DNA of 64,000 nucleotides, from positions 1,240,001 to 1,304,000 of the forward strand of contig OY761541.1 in the NCBI GenBank assembly GCA_963664625.1. Direction: 5' to 3'. Below, piece by piece: positions 31,520-39,932 of this stretch. The DNA comes from CBDCFV01 sp963664625. Its GTDB lineage: Bacteria; Chloroflexota; Dehalococcoidia; Lucifugimonadales; UBA3495. The notes under the pieces were generated by a model, which was not told the origin of the DNA, did no database searches, and saw only the letters and a list, made by a program, of their open reading frames with translations. How positions within the stretch are numbered: position 1 is the first letter of the stretch; each line of letters opens with the position of its first letter. The translations under genes and the position numbers were made by a program.

Positions 31520-32023
31520 ATCCTCCTCCTAATTTTTGTTTCCCTTCATATTTGGTACAACCTTAAGTGCGCTCGCCGTGAAACAACCTGTGGCGCTGTC
31601 CCGGTGGAATTTCCTGCCGACTGGGGTATCTCTTCTTGATAACAACCATTCCAAGGTAATTATCAATACCCAAAATGATATATACGCGGCCTACAGGTGT
31701 CAACACTCCGCGCCTGCGCAATGATACCATACGTTCTACCCGCAAGGCTATAACCGTTTGGTTTACGAAAGCTATGCCTTCATCGTTTGAATATGCCGTA
31801 TTACGTTAATTCCCGCCGGGTCACGTTGCCGAAGGATATACGGCTAATCTCTCGGCCGTTTCGCCTTGCGGGATGGCGGCAGGCGGTGGCCCAGAGAGCC
31901 AAATTCGTACTTGACACTAGCGATATGCCCTTGCTAGGATGCTGCCATCGGCTTCCGATGTAGTTGAATGGCGATGATCGAAGAGGTATTACCCTCGGAC
32001 GCTCGCTTTGAAGGCACGGGCAA
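31520..32023. other. Intergenic region between divergent DUF1800 and hopanoid genes
   Basis: About 500 bp, AT-richer than its surroundings, particularly 31600-31760. Apart from the promoter candidate at 31911-31940 I see no RNA gene, repeat or believable ORF. Confidence 0.45.
31911..31940 (+). promoter_or_regulatory. Promoter candidate for the hopanoid operon
   Basis: TTGACA (31911-31916), an 18-bp spacer and TAGGAT (31935-31940) resemble a housekeeping sigma-factor promoter. It lies about 85 bp before the prenyl synthase start and points towards the operon. Confidence 0.55.
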
Positions 32024-33121
32024 ATGAGCGCCGAAACCGCTCATCAACAAGGGACCCAAGCACCCTTGGAGGAGACCGGTCCGGCTCTGCCGGCTATGTT
32101 CGCCAGGTATAAGGACCGGGTGGAAGATGAGCTTTCCCGGTCTATGCCTGGGTCTCAAGGCGCCGACCCTTATTCATTGCTGCGTTACCACTTGGGATGG
32201 GCCAACGCCGACGGGACCCCCGCCGTCACCCCCGTTTCCCAAGGCAAAGCCCTCCGCCCAACTCTTTGCATGTTTGCCTGCGAAGCCTTGGACCAGGACC
32301 CGGTCCGCGCCCTTCCCGCAGCAGCGGCCCTGGAGCTTATCCACAACTTCTCTCTTGTACACGACGACATACAGGACCAGGACTACGAACGCCGGCACCA
32401 GTCCACCGTGTGGAGCCTTTGGGGTGTGCCCAAAGCCTTGGTAGCCGGCAATGCGATGCACTCGATAGGGGACGTGACCCTGTTGGGTACCGCCAGGTAC
32501 GGGGCGCCGCCCGATACCGTGCTCAGGGTTTCTGAAATACTCACCGAAAGTTACCTTGAGATGATCCAGGGCCAGTGTTTAGACTTGGCCTTCGAGGCCA
32601 GTACTGCCGTTACTTCCGAGAACTACCTTCAGATGATCGCTTACAAAACGGGAGCGTTGATCAGAAGCGGCCTTGAAATCGGCGCTCTCCTGGCTACCGG
32701 AGACGCGGGGGGAGAAACCTTCTCTGCATTCTCCCGCTTCGGCAGTTCCTTGGGAAGGGCATTTCAAGTGCGGGACGACTTTCTCGGGATTTGGGGAGAG
32801 AGCGGCCTTACCGGCAAACCGGCGGGGAATGATATAAGACGCAGAAAAAAGTCCTTCCCGGTCGTCGTAGCTTTCGAACACGCCAAGGGAAAGGACTTTG
32901 AAGACCTTTGCAGGATCTACGGCCAGGAAGAGCTGGCCGACGCGGACGTGGACAGAGTGCTGGAGGTGCTGGACGCTGTAGGAGCTCAAGACCTTTCCCA
33001 GACACTGACGGAGTCCAGCGCAGGGGAAGCTTTGCAAGCCCTGGACGCCGTGGAACTCCCCGCTTGGGCCAGGGCCGAGGCTGAAGAGCTTGTGGACTTT
33101 CTGGCCCGGCGCCAGTATTGA
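32024..33121 (+). CDS. Polyprenyl (farnesyl/geranylgeranyl) diphosphate synthase
   Basis: A 365-residue trans-prenyltransferase. The first Asp-rich motif is DDIQDQD (residues 114-120, with LVHDD before it); the second is DDFLG (251-255) rather than the more common DDILD. GKALRPTLC (74-82) and KKSFPVV are the other diphosphate-binding blocks. The enzyme condenses isopentenyl diphosphate into a C15-C20 allylic diphosphate. As first gene of a hopanoid operon, farnesyl diphosphate for squalene synthesis is the likely product, although chain length cannot be proved by eye. The N-terminus is about 20 residues longer than usual. Confidence 0.9.
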   Translation: MSAETAHQQGTQAPLEETGPALPAMFARYKDRVEDELSRSMPGSQGADPYSLLRYHLGWANADGTPAVTPVSQGKALRPTLCMFACEALDQDPVRALPAAAALELIHNFSLVHDDIQDQDYERRHQSTVWSLWGVPKALVAGNAMHSIGDVTLLGTARYGAPPDTVLRVSEILTESYLEMIQGQCLDLAFEASTAVTSENYLQMIAYKTGALIRSGLEIGALLATGDAGGETFSAFSRFGSSLGRAFQVRDDFLGIWGESGLTGKPAGNDIRRRKKSFPVVVAFEHAKGKDFEDLCRIYGQEELADADVDRVLEVLDAVGAQDLSQTLTESSAGEALQALDAVELPAWARAEAEELVDFLARRQY

Positions 33122-33209
33122 CCCGCCATAGCAAGGCGACAAACGACTCGTACACGTATTTCCAGCGAAAGCGGGGACTCAAACCGCACATCAGGCTGGT
33201 GAAGGCTAT

Positions 33210-34250
33210 ATGAAAACTGCGCAACGGCCCATAGAAATGTCAATTCGACTGGCCCTATACCTTTTGAAGAACAGGCTGAGGGGGCGCCGGCGGTTCCCCT
33301 TGGTGACTATGCTGGAACCGCTGGAGATGTGCAACCTGGCTTGTATCGGCTGTGGCCGCATCCGGGAATACAAGCCTGTGCTCGACAAAATGATGCCCGT
33401 CGACGTAGCCCTGAACGCCGTCAGGGAATCGGGGGCGCCCATCGTCTCCATCGCCGGCGGCGAACCGACCATTCATCCAAAGATCGACGAGATCATCAAC
33501 ACCCTGGTAAGGGAAAAATATTTCGTTTATTGCTGCACCAACGGCCTGCTTCTGGAACGGATGCTCAACAAGGTGCCCCCTTCCAAGTATTTCTGCTGGG
33601 TCGTCCACATGGACGGCATGGAGGAGAAGCACGACGAGTCCGTCGCCCGTAAAGGGGTGTTCAACAAGGCAGTCCAAGGCATCGAGTTGGCCTTGAACAA
33701 GGGGTACCGCGTCTGCACCAACACCACGGTGTTCAAAAACAGCGACGTAGAAGACCTTTGGGAAATGTTCCGCTTGGTGAAAGACATCGGCGTGGAAGGC
33801 TCCATGATCTCTCCGGGCTACGACTTCGAGGATGCCCCGGACCGGGACCTTTTCTTGAGCCGCAAAGAGTCCCACGACGTATTCCAGAAACTGCTGGCCC
33901 CGGAAAACATCGAGGGAATGAGGTTTTACAACAATCCCCTCTACCTCAATTTCCTGCAGGGAGAACGAGACTATCAATGCACCGCGTGGTCCAACCCAAC
34001 CTACACGGTGCTGGGTTGGCGGAAGCCTTGCTACCCTCTGGCCGACGAGCATGTGGAAGACCTGGGAGAACTTTACGACGCCTCTCTATGGGAACAGTAC
34101 GGCGTTGGCAAGGACCCCCGGTGCTCAAATTGCATGATGCACTGCGGGTTTGAATCGGCCACCATTTTCCAAGCCATCTCCACCCCCAAGGACTGGGCTA
34201 CCCTCATCAAGTCGGGGGCCGCCCACAAGGGCGGCATCACCGCCGCCTAG
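33210..34250 (+). CDS. hpnH: Adenosyl-hopene transferase, radical SAM
   Basis: A 346-residue radical SAM enzyme. The [4Fe-4S] motif is CNLACIGC (Cys41, Cys45, Cys48), followed by SIAGGEPTIHP (residues 81-91). The C-terminal block with Cys residues (CSNCMMHCGFE) is typical of HpnH. HpnH adds the 5'-deoxyadenosyl group to diploptene to give adenosylhopane, the first step to side-chain-extended hopanoids. The neighbouring hpnG, hpnA and cyclase genes support the assignment. ATG 33210 has GAAGG upstream. Confidence 0.94.
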   Translation: MKTAQRPIEMSIRLALYLLKNRLRGRRRFPLVTMLEPLEMCNLACIGCGRIREYKPVLDKMMPVDVALNAVRESGAPIVSIAGGEPTIHPKIDEIINTLVREKYFVYCCTNGLLLERMLNKVPPSKYFCWVVHMDGMEEKHDESVARKGVFNKAVQGIELALNKGYRVCTNTTVFKNSDVEDLWEMFRLVKDIGVEGSMISPGYDFEDAPDRDLFLSRKESHDVFQKLLAPENIEGMRFYNNPLYLNFLQGERDYQCTAWSNPTYTVLGWRKPCYPLADEHVEDLGELYDASLWEQYGVGKDPRCSNCMMHCGFESATIFQAISTPKDWATLIKSGAAHKGGITAA

Positions 34251-34290
34251 TACGGCGTGGCCCATAGCATCGCCCCCATCGGATGAGATA

Positions 34291-35190
34291 GTGTTGACCA
34301 TCATCTCCGCAATGCAAGAGGAATCGCTGCCCGTGCGTACCGCGTTGGCGGCGTCCGGCCACCTCCAGCCTGGCGCACAAAACCCCTCCTTGGCCTTCAG
34401 CACGGTGGGGATAGGCAGAGATAGTGTGGAGTCCGGCCTCAAAGGGATACTGCGCCACCTGCGGCAGCCGCCTGGGGAATGCGACCAGCCCGCCCAGTTG
34501 CTGCTGCTGGGGTTCGCGGGAGGGTTGGACCCGTCCCTGTCTACCGGAGACCTGGTCCTGGCAGGTCGCTACTGCCGGCTGGTGCCTCAGCCCGAGCCGC
34601 TGGTGTACTCTCCCCATGTGACGAGCCTGGCGGACCTGGAACAACTCCGTCGACGGTTGGGCGCCGCTCGGTGGGACTGGGCGCCCCTTAAGGAGGACGG
34701 GAACCTGGTCCTTCCCCGCCGGGCCGTCCTCAAGTACCTGAAACCCGACCCCGGTCTGTGGCAGGATGCCAAGGACGCCTTGGTCAAGGCGGGGTTGGCG
34801 GCAGCCGAAACCGACTCCATCACCGTACCCCGGCCGGTGATGAATGCCGGAGACAAGGGGGAATTGCACCGCCGATACGGCGTCGGCGCAGTCAACATGG
34901 AGGACTACTGGGTGGCTCGGCTGGCCGATGCCGCCAAGGTCTCCTTCCTCTCGGTGCGGGCGGTGCTCGACACCGCTGCCCAAGGGCTGCCATCCTACCT
35001 GCTTGGGTTTTCCACCCTCGGGCGAGGCCAGGCAGTCCTGAAAACCATGCTCCGGCCTTGGCGCGTGCCCACACTGCTGTCGCTGGCCCGGCAGATGCGG
35101 CAGGCCCAGGCCAGTCTCGCCAGGTTCGCCTTGGTCTTTGTCAACTACCGGCAGGGTGCTGCTCCTTCGCCGCCCGGAGCGGCGACGTGA
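34291..35190 (+). CDS. hpnG: Adenosylhopane nucleosidase/phosphorylase
   Basis: About 299 residues of the nucleoside phosphorylase/MTA-SAH nucleosidase fold. IISAMQEE (near residues 4-11), LLLGFAGGLDPSLSTGDLVL (about 70-89) and VNMEDYWVARLA (about 201-212) are the substrate-binding blocks. HpnG removes adenine from adenosylhopane to give ribosylhopane, the step after HpnH, whose gene is 40 bp upstream. The likely start is GTG 34291; the TTG next to it is an alternative. The stop overlaps the hpnA start. Confidence 0.88.
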   Translation: MLTIISAMQEESLPVRTALAASGHLQPGAQNPSLAFSTVGIGRDSVESGLKGILRHLRQPPGECDQPAQLLLLGFAGGLDPSLSTGDLVLAGRYCRLVPQPEPLVYSPHVTSLADLEQLRRRLGAARWDWAPLKEDGNLVLPRRAVLKYLKPDPGLWQDAKDALVKAGLAAAETDSITVPRPVMNAGDKGELHRRYGVGAVNMEDYWVARLADAAKVSFLSVRAVLDTAAQGLPSYLLGFSTLGRGQAVLKTMLRPWRVPTLLSLARQMRQAQASLARFALVFVNYRQGAAPSPPGAAT

Positions 35191-36257
35191 AAGTCCTTGT
35201 CACCGGCGCAACAGGCTTTATCGGGGGCAACCTTGCCAGGCAGCTCTGGCAGCGCGGCTTTGATGTAAAGGCGCTGGTCCGGCCCGGCAGCAATACTTTA
35301 ACAATCGACGATACGGACGTCAGGCAGGTCCACGGAGACATCCTCGACGCGGACTCGGTCGCCAAGGCGATGCAGGACTGCCAAGCGGTGTTTCACTGCG
35401 CCGCCGTCTACAGTTTCTGGTCCAAGCGGCCCGACCTGGTCCACAAGACCAACGTGGAGGGCACGGCAAATGTTCTCCAAGCGGCGCGGCAAGCCGGGGT
35501 CGCCAAGGTTGTGCATACCAGCACCGTCTCCACCATCGGACTGCCCCAAGAAGGGCTGGGTGACGAGGACACTCCGCTCAACCCCCATCAATTAGTGGGG
35601 CATTACAAAAAGTCGAAATACCAAGCCGAACGGTTGGCCCTGGAAATGGCCCGGGAGGGCCTTCCCGTCGTGGTCGTCAACCCCACCGCGCCAGTGGGAC
35701 CGTGGGACGTAAAACCTACTCCCACCGGAGGCATCGTTCTGGACTTTATGCGCGGACGGATTCCGGGCTATGTGGACACCGGCATGAATCTGGTCGACGT
35801 CGAGGATGTGGCAGCAGGACACATATCCGCCATGGAGGTTGGGGAGCCGGGGCAGCGGTACATTTTGGGAAACCGCAACGTCCACTTGAAAGACATGCTG
35901 CGGATGCTCCAGGACGTAACCGGCAGACCTGCTCCCAGGTTGCGCCTGCCTTATTGGATGGCTATGGGGGCCGGATACCTGGACCAAATCGTGGAGGGGT
36001 CGTTGCTGGGACGGCAACCCAGGATTCCGGTGGAGGGTTTGAGGGTTGCGAAACATCCGATGTACGTAAGCACCGAAAAGGCGATCCGCAAGCTGGGCGT
36101 TCCCCAGCAACCCATAGAGATTGCCTTGGAAAAGGCGGTGCGCTGGTTTATTGACCACAACTACGTGGATACCGTCTCTGGCGCAAAAGCATGCCCCCCG
36201 TGGAGACGGGGGGTGACATCGAAAGGAGCCAAGCAGGGTGTACGCCCCCTCCATTGA
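35187..36257 (+). CDS. hpnA: Hopanoid-associated NAD-dependent epimerase/dehydratase
   Basis: A 356-residue extended short-chain dehydrogenase. VLVTGATGFIGGNLARQL (residues 3-20) is the Rossmann nucleotide-binding start. HYKKSKYQAE holds the YxxxK catalytic pair, preceded by HTSTVSTIG. HpnA is a regular member of hopanoid operons, but its reaction is not settled; a role in trimming or reducing the ribosyl side chain has been suggested. GTG 35187 overlaps the hpnG stop (GTGA). The last 20 or so residues (CPPWRRGVTSKG) come from a GC hairpin and lie beyond the conserved domain. The end overlaps the cyclase start by 20 bp. Confidence 0.9.
   Translation: MKVLVTGATGFIGGNLARQLWQRGFDVKALVRPGSNTLTIDDTDVRQVHGDILDADSVAKAMQDCQAVFHCAAVYSFWSKRPDLVHKTNVEGTANVLQAARQAGVAKVVHTSTVSTIGLPQEGLGDEDTPLNPHQLVGHYKKSKYQAERLALEMAREGLPVVVVNPTAPVGPWDVKPTPTGGIVLDFMRGRIPGYVDTGMNLVDVEDVAAGHISAMEVGEPGQRYILGNRNVHLKDMLRMLQDVTGRPAPRLRLPYWMAMGAGYLDQIVEGSLLGRQPRIPVEGLRVAKHPMYVSTEKAIRKLGVPQQPIEIALEKAVRWFIDHNYVDTVSGAKACPPWRRGVTSKGAKQGVRPLH
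36194..36213. repeat. GC hairpin at the hpnA 3' end
   Basis: CCCCCCGT-GGAG-ACGGGGGG is a perfect 8-bp stem. It is translated as the CPPWRRG tail of HpnA, and resembles the GC-rich core of the dispersed repeats in style but not in exact sequence. Confidence 0.6.
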
Positions 36258-38310
36258 CAACCTGCATCGGGCTATCGACCGGTGCCACGAATTCTTTCGC
36301 CGGAACCAGTACTCCGACGGCTATTGGTGGGGGGAGTTGGAGTCCAACCCCACTATGGAAGCCGAATACCTGCTGATGTGTCATTTCTTGGGCAAGACCG
36401 ACCCCGAGCGCTGGAGAAAGGTCTGTAACCATATATTGAAGAGGCAGCAGCAGGACGGGTCATGGGGCTTGTACTACTCGGCGCCCGGAGACCTCAGCAC
36501 TTCCGTGGAGTGTTATTTCGCGCTGAAGCTGGCCGGCCACTCTCCCGATTCGCCGGAGCTTGCGAAAGCCCGCAGCTTTATCCTGTCCCGCGGCGGGGTC
36601 CCCAAGACCCGCGTGTTTACCAAGATATGGCTTGCCCTGTTCGGCCAATGGGACTGGAAGGGCGTCCCCAATCTTCCGCCGGAAATGGTCCTGATACCGC
36701 CGACCCTTCCCTTCAACGTGTACGACTTCTCCGCTTGGTCGAGGCCCACCATTGTGCCGATGATGATTATCCTGAGCCATCGGCCCCATTGTCCTGTGCC
36801 GGATTGGGCCAACATTGACGAACTGTACCCCATGCCTCGCAGCGAGACGGATTACTCTCTCCCAAAGCCCCGGTCCCTCTTGGGTTGGTCCCGTTTCCTG
36901 TACCACATGGACCAACTGGTCGGCCTTTACCGGCGGCTGCCGGTGCATCCATTCCGCAAACTGGCTGAACGCAGGGTACTGGAGTGGGTCCTAGACCATC
37001 AGGAAGCCGATGGAAGTTGGGGAGGTATTCAGCCGCCTTGGGTCTACTCGTTGATTGCCTTGCACTACATGGGATTCCCTGCCGACCATCCGGCCATGGA
37101 CAAGGGGTTCAATGGAATCGACGGTTTCGTCATAGAAGACGAGGAGACCGTCACTGTCCAAGCCTGCATCTCGCCGGTATGGGACACCTGCTTGGCCCAG
37201 TTGGCCTTGATTGAGTCCGGCGCCGGACCGTCGGATGAAATGGTCCAAAGGTCCACGCGCTGGCTGCTCGACCAGCAGATTATGGAGCCCGGAGATTGGC
37301 AGGTCCGCGCCAAGCACACCGAGCCTGGCGGATGGGCTTTCGAGTTCCACAACAACCGCTATCCCGACATCGACGATACCGCTGAAGTGATAATAGCCTT
37401 GCACGAGGCGCAGTTGGACTCTCCGGAAAATGACGCCCCGCGCAAGGAAGCCATCCAACGCGGTGTTCGATGGATTCTCGCCATGCAGAGCGATGACGGT
37501 GGGTGGGGCGCGTTCGACAAAAACAACAACAAGAAATATCTGAGCGATATTCCGTTTTTTGACTTCGGTGAGGTTTTAGACCCAACCAGCGTGGATGTGA
37601 CCGCTCACATCCTGGAAATGTTGGGCAAACTTGGTTACCGTCGGGACTTCATCCCGGTGGAACGGGGTTATCAATACATACGCCGCCACCAAGAGACTGA
37701 CGGGTCCTGGTTTGGCCGGTGGGGAGTCAATCACATCTATGGAGTGGGAGCGGTGCTGCCGGCCTTGGAGGCCATCGGCGAGGACATGGAGCAGCCCTAC
37801 ATCCGCCGCGCGGTGGACTGGCTGGTCAGCCATCAGAACGATGACGGCGGCTGGGGAGAAAGTTGCGGCTCTTACGTGGACGAATCGCTCCGCGGTGTCG
37901 GGCACAGCACCGCATCCCAAACGGCTTGGGCATTGCTGGCGCTTATTGCCGCCCACCGCGAATCTGACCCGGCGGCGCGGCGCGGCGTCACATACCTTCT
38001 GGAAACCCAAGAGGGTGCCGGTGGCTGGGACGAGCCCTATTACACCGGCACCGGCTTCCCGGGTTATGGCACGGGAGAGCCTCCCACATCCATGCCAAGA
38101 CCCGGCGAAACAGGCTACCAAGGCTTGGATATGCCCGCGGGATTCATGATCAACTATCACATGTACCGCAACTACTGGCCGTTGATGGCCCTTGGCAGGT
38201 ATCGCAAAAAGATAACCGGTCAGTGCGCCGCCCATCGTTCTGGCGTCGTCCCTGCCTGTGGCGGATTTCCCGCCTTCGCGGGAACGACAGGAAAGGGGGC
38301 GGAGCACTGA
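36238..38310 (+). CDS. shc: Squalene-hopene cyclase
   Basis: A 690-residue class II triterpene cyclase. The protonating motif DIDDTA is at residues 377-382. QW repeats are present: DGSWGLYY (73-80), DGSWGGIQ (258-265), DDGGWGAF, DGSWFGRWG, DDGGWGES and GAGGWDE. The enzyme cyclises squalene to hopene/diplopterol at the membrane. GTG 36238 follows GAAAGGAGCC. The last 30 or so residues, after the natural-looking end ALGRYRKK, come from a palindromic repeat (GFPAFAGTTG). It is the central enzyme of the operon. Confidence 0.96.
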   Translation: MYAPSIDNLHRAIDRCHEFFRRNQYSDGYWWGELESNPTMEAEYLLMCHFLGKTDPERWRKVCNHILKRQQQDGSWGLYYSAPGDLSTSVECYFALKLAGHSPDSPELAKARSFILSRGGVPKTRVFTKIWLALFGQWDWKGVPNLPPEMVLIPPTLPFNVYDFSAWSRPTIVPMMIILSHRPHCPVPDWANIDELYPMPRSETDYSLPKPRSLLGWSRFLYHMDQLVGLYRRLPVHPFRKLAERRVLEWVLDHQEADGSWGGIQPPWVYSLIALHYMGFPADHPAMDKGFNGIDGFVIEDEETVTVQACISPVWDTCLAQLALIESGAGPSDEMVQRSTRWLLDQQIMEPGDWQVRAKHTEPGGWAFEFHNNRYPDIDDTAEVIIALHEAQLDSPENDAPRKEAIQRGVRWILAMQSDDGGWGAFDKNNNKKYLSDIPFFDFGEVLDPTSVDVTAHILEMLGKLGYRRDFIPVERGYQYIRRHQETDGSWFGRWGVNHIYGVGAVLPALEAIGEDMEQPYIRRAVDWLVSHQNDDGGWGESCGSYVDESLRGVGHSTASQTAWALLALIAAHRESDPAARRGVTYLLETQEGAGGWDEPYYTGTGFPGYGTGEPPTSMPRPGETGYQGLDMPAGFMINYHMYRNYWPLMALGRYRKKITGQCAAHRSGVVPACGGFPAFAGTTGKGAEH
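38264..38291. repeat. Dispersed palindromic repeat at the shc 3' end
   Basis: GATTTCCCGCCTTCGCGGGA followed by ACGACAGG. It is translated as the GFPAFAGTTG tail of the cyclase. A further GCCTGCC-rich half-element lies at about 38327-38360 in the following gap. Confidence 0.85.
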
Positions 38311-38437
38311 TACCATCCTCCGATTTGCCTGCCCCCGGCGCCGCATGGCAGGGCGGGCATGACGGAGCCTGCGCCCGTGAAGATGGGTGAAAATGCTGGA
38401 GACGAGGATAATCCGAATCAAGGGGAAGCAGTAGAAG

Positions 38438-38881
38438 ATGAAAACCAAGGCCTTTTGCAAGCGGCTTCGCACTGAGCGCGCGCCCCAGTTCATAGACATC
38501 ACCGACTGGGTATCCGAATGCGTCGCCAATTCGAAAGTCTCCAACGGCTTTGCGGTGGTCTTTTCCAAGCACACTACCGCCGCGATTAAAATCAACGAAA
38601 ACGAGCCGTTGCTCATTCAGGACATGGCGGAGTTCCTGGAGCGGTTCTCACCCCGCGACGGTGAATACCATCACAACGATTTCAGCATCCGCACCGTTAA
38701 CATGCACGAAAACGAACCCGCCAACGGCCACGCCCACGTTCAACATTTGCTGATGGGCACCAGTGAAACGGTGCCTATCATCGACGGGGCGATGCAGTTC
38801 GGCCAGTACCAAAGCGTGTTCTTCATTGAATTGGATGAAGCCCGCGACCGCGAGATTATGGTCCAGGTGGTAGGGGAATAG
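38438..38881 (+). CDS. YjbQ/UPF0047-family protein
   Basis: A 147-residue YjbQ-family protein. FSKHTTAAIKINENEP (about residues 43-58), a HHN motif in the middle and NGHAHVQHLLMGTS (about 96-109) are the conserved blocks with metal-binding histidines. The E. coli protein has weak thiamine-phosphate-synthase activity, and its true role is uncertain. Its position between two hopanoid genes is unusual; nothing in its sequence suggests lipid chemistry. Confidence 0.88.
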   Translation: MKTKAFCKRLRTERAPQFIDITDWVSECVANSKVSNGFAVVFSKHTTAAIKINENEPLLIQDMAEFLERFSPRDGEYHHNDFSIRTVNMHENEPANGHAHVQHLLMGTSETVPIIDGAMQFGQYQSVFFIELDEARDREIMVQVVGE

Positions 38882-38887
38882 AGGCGA

Positions 38888-39847
38888 GTGGCTGGGACCA
38901 CTTTACAACTTGGTTACCGTGAGGGCCGGGCTATCACCCGCAGTGAAGCCAAGAACTTCTACTATGCAGTTCTGACTCTTCCCCAAGCCCGCCGCAGCGC
39001 AATCTATGTTGTCTATGCCTTTTGCCGCCAATGCGACGATGCCGTGGACAACGACGAGTCCCCTCTTGACAAGATGAATACTCTGGCGCGTCTCCGCCAC
39101 AACCTGCGGCAGAGCTACTTGGGACATGCCCCCGACCCGTTGTTCGAAGCTCTGGCCGATGTGGCTTCCAGGTATGACATACCCGAAGAGTATTTCGAGG
39201 ATGTCATCCGCGGCGTCGAGGCCGATCTGACCAAGACCAGTTACAAGGACTTCGAAGAACTGCGCGGGTACTGCTACCAGGTAGCCTCGGCCGTCGGTCT
39301 TATTTGCTTGCAGATCTTCGGCTACCGCGACGTGAAAGCCAGGGACCACGCCATCAACCTGGGCTTGGCCATGCAACTTACCAATATCATACGGGACGTG
39401 CGCGAAGACTTGGAGATGGGCCGTATTTATCTGCCCGAAGACGAAATGGCCCGTTTCGGGTACTCTGAGACGGACTTGCGCCATTACGTTATGAACGACG
39501 CCTTCGTTGCATTGATGCGTTTCCAAGCGGAACGGGCAAGGCGTTACTTCGACAACGGGTTCCAACTGCTTCCCTACCTGTCCCCCAGGTCTCGTTCCTG
39601 TCCCGCAGTCCTGGGGCAAATCTACAGCAAGCTGTTGCAGCGCATCGAAGCCTCGGGTTACGACGTTTTCCAAGGGCGTATGAGCTTGAGCATGGCCGAG
39701 AAACTCAGGATCACCACACAGACCTGGCTGTCCACGCTGCTGCCCTTGCCTGCCCCCGGCCCGGTTTCCCGCCTGCGCGGGAAGGACGGGAAGGACGCGG
39801 GAAGGGGGCCAGCCCCCGGCCGAAGGGGAAGGGGGGTACGCCGCTGA
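38888..39847 (+). CDS. hpnD: Squalene/phytoene synthase family, HpnD-like
   Basis: A 319-residue squalene/phytoene synthase-fold enzyme. The Asp-rich motifs are DDAVD (residues 50-54) and RDVREDLEMGRIYLP (169-183; Asp170 and Asp174). HpnD joins two farnesyl diphosphates into presqualene diphosphate, which HpnC and HpnE then convert to squalene; neither partner is in the window. GTG 38888 follows the yjbQ stop by 6 bp. Residues after about 286 (APGPVSRLRGKDGKDAGRG...) are translated from a palindromic repeat and are not part of the enzyme fold. Confidence 0.88.
   Translation: MAGTTLQLGYREGRAITRSEAKNFYYAVLTLPQARRSAIYVVYAFCRQCDDAVDNDESPLDKMNTLARLRHNLRQSYLGHAPDPLFEALADVASRYDIPEEYFEDVIRGVEADLTKTSYKDFEELRGYCYQVASAVGLICLQIFGYRDVKARDHAINLGLAMQLTNIIRDVREDLEMGRIYLPEDEMARFGYSETDLRHYVMNDAFVALMRFQAERARRYFDNGFQLLPYLSPRSRSCPAVLGQIYSKLLQRIEASGYDVFQGRMSLSMAEKLRITTQTWLSTLLPLPAPGPVSRLRGKDGKDAGRGPAPGRRGRGVRR
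39745..39797. repeat. Dispersed palindromic repeat, extended form, inside hpnD 3' end
   Basis: It carries TGCCTGCCCCCGGCCCGG and then TTTCCCGCCTGCGCGGGAAG followed by GACGGGAAGG. It matches the element at 27540-27592 over about 48 bp. Confidence 0.85.
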
Positions 39848-39865
39848 ACCCGCTGCAAGTAGCCC

Positions 39866-39930
39866 ATTAGTGGAGAGTGATTAGTGACTAGCCACTGTCC
39901 ACCAGCCGCTAACCACTGGGGACTGAACAC
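39866..39930. repeat. CAGTG/CACTG-rich intergenic repeat
   Basis: Short related words (AGTGATTAGTGACTAG, CCACTGTCCACC, CCACTGGGGACTG) fill the gap between hpnD and the epimerase gene, similar to 9806-9898. Confidence 0.5.
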
Positions 39931-39932
39931 TG

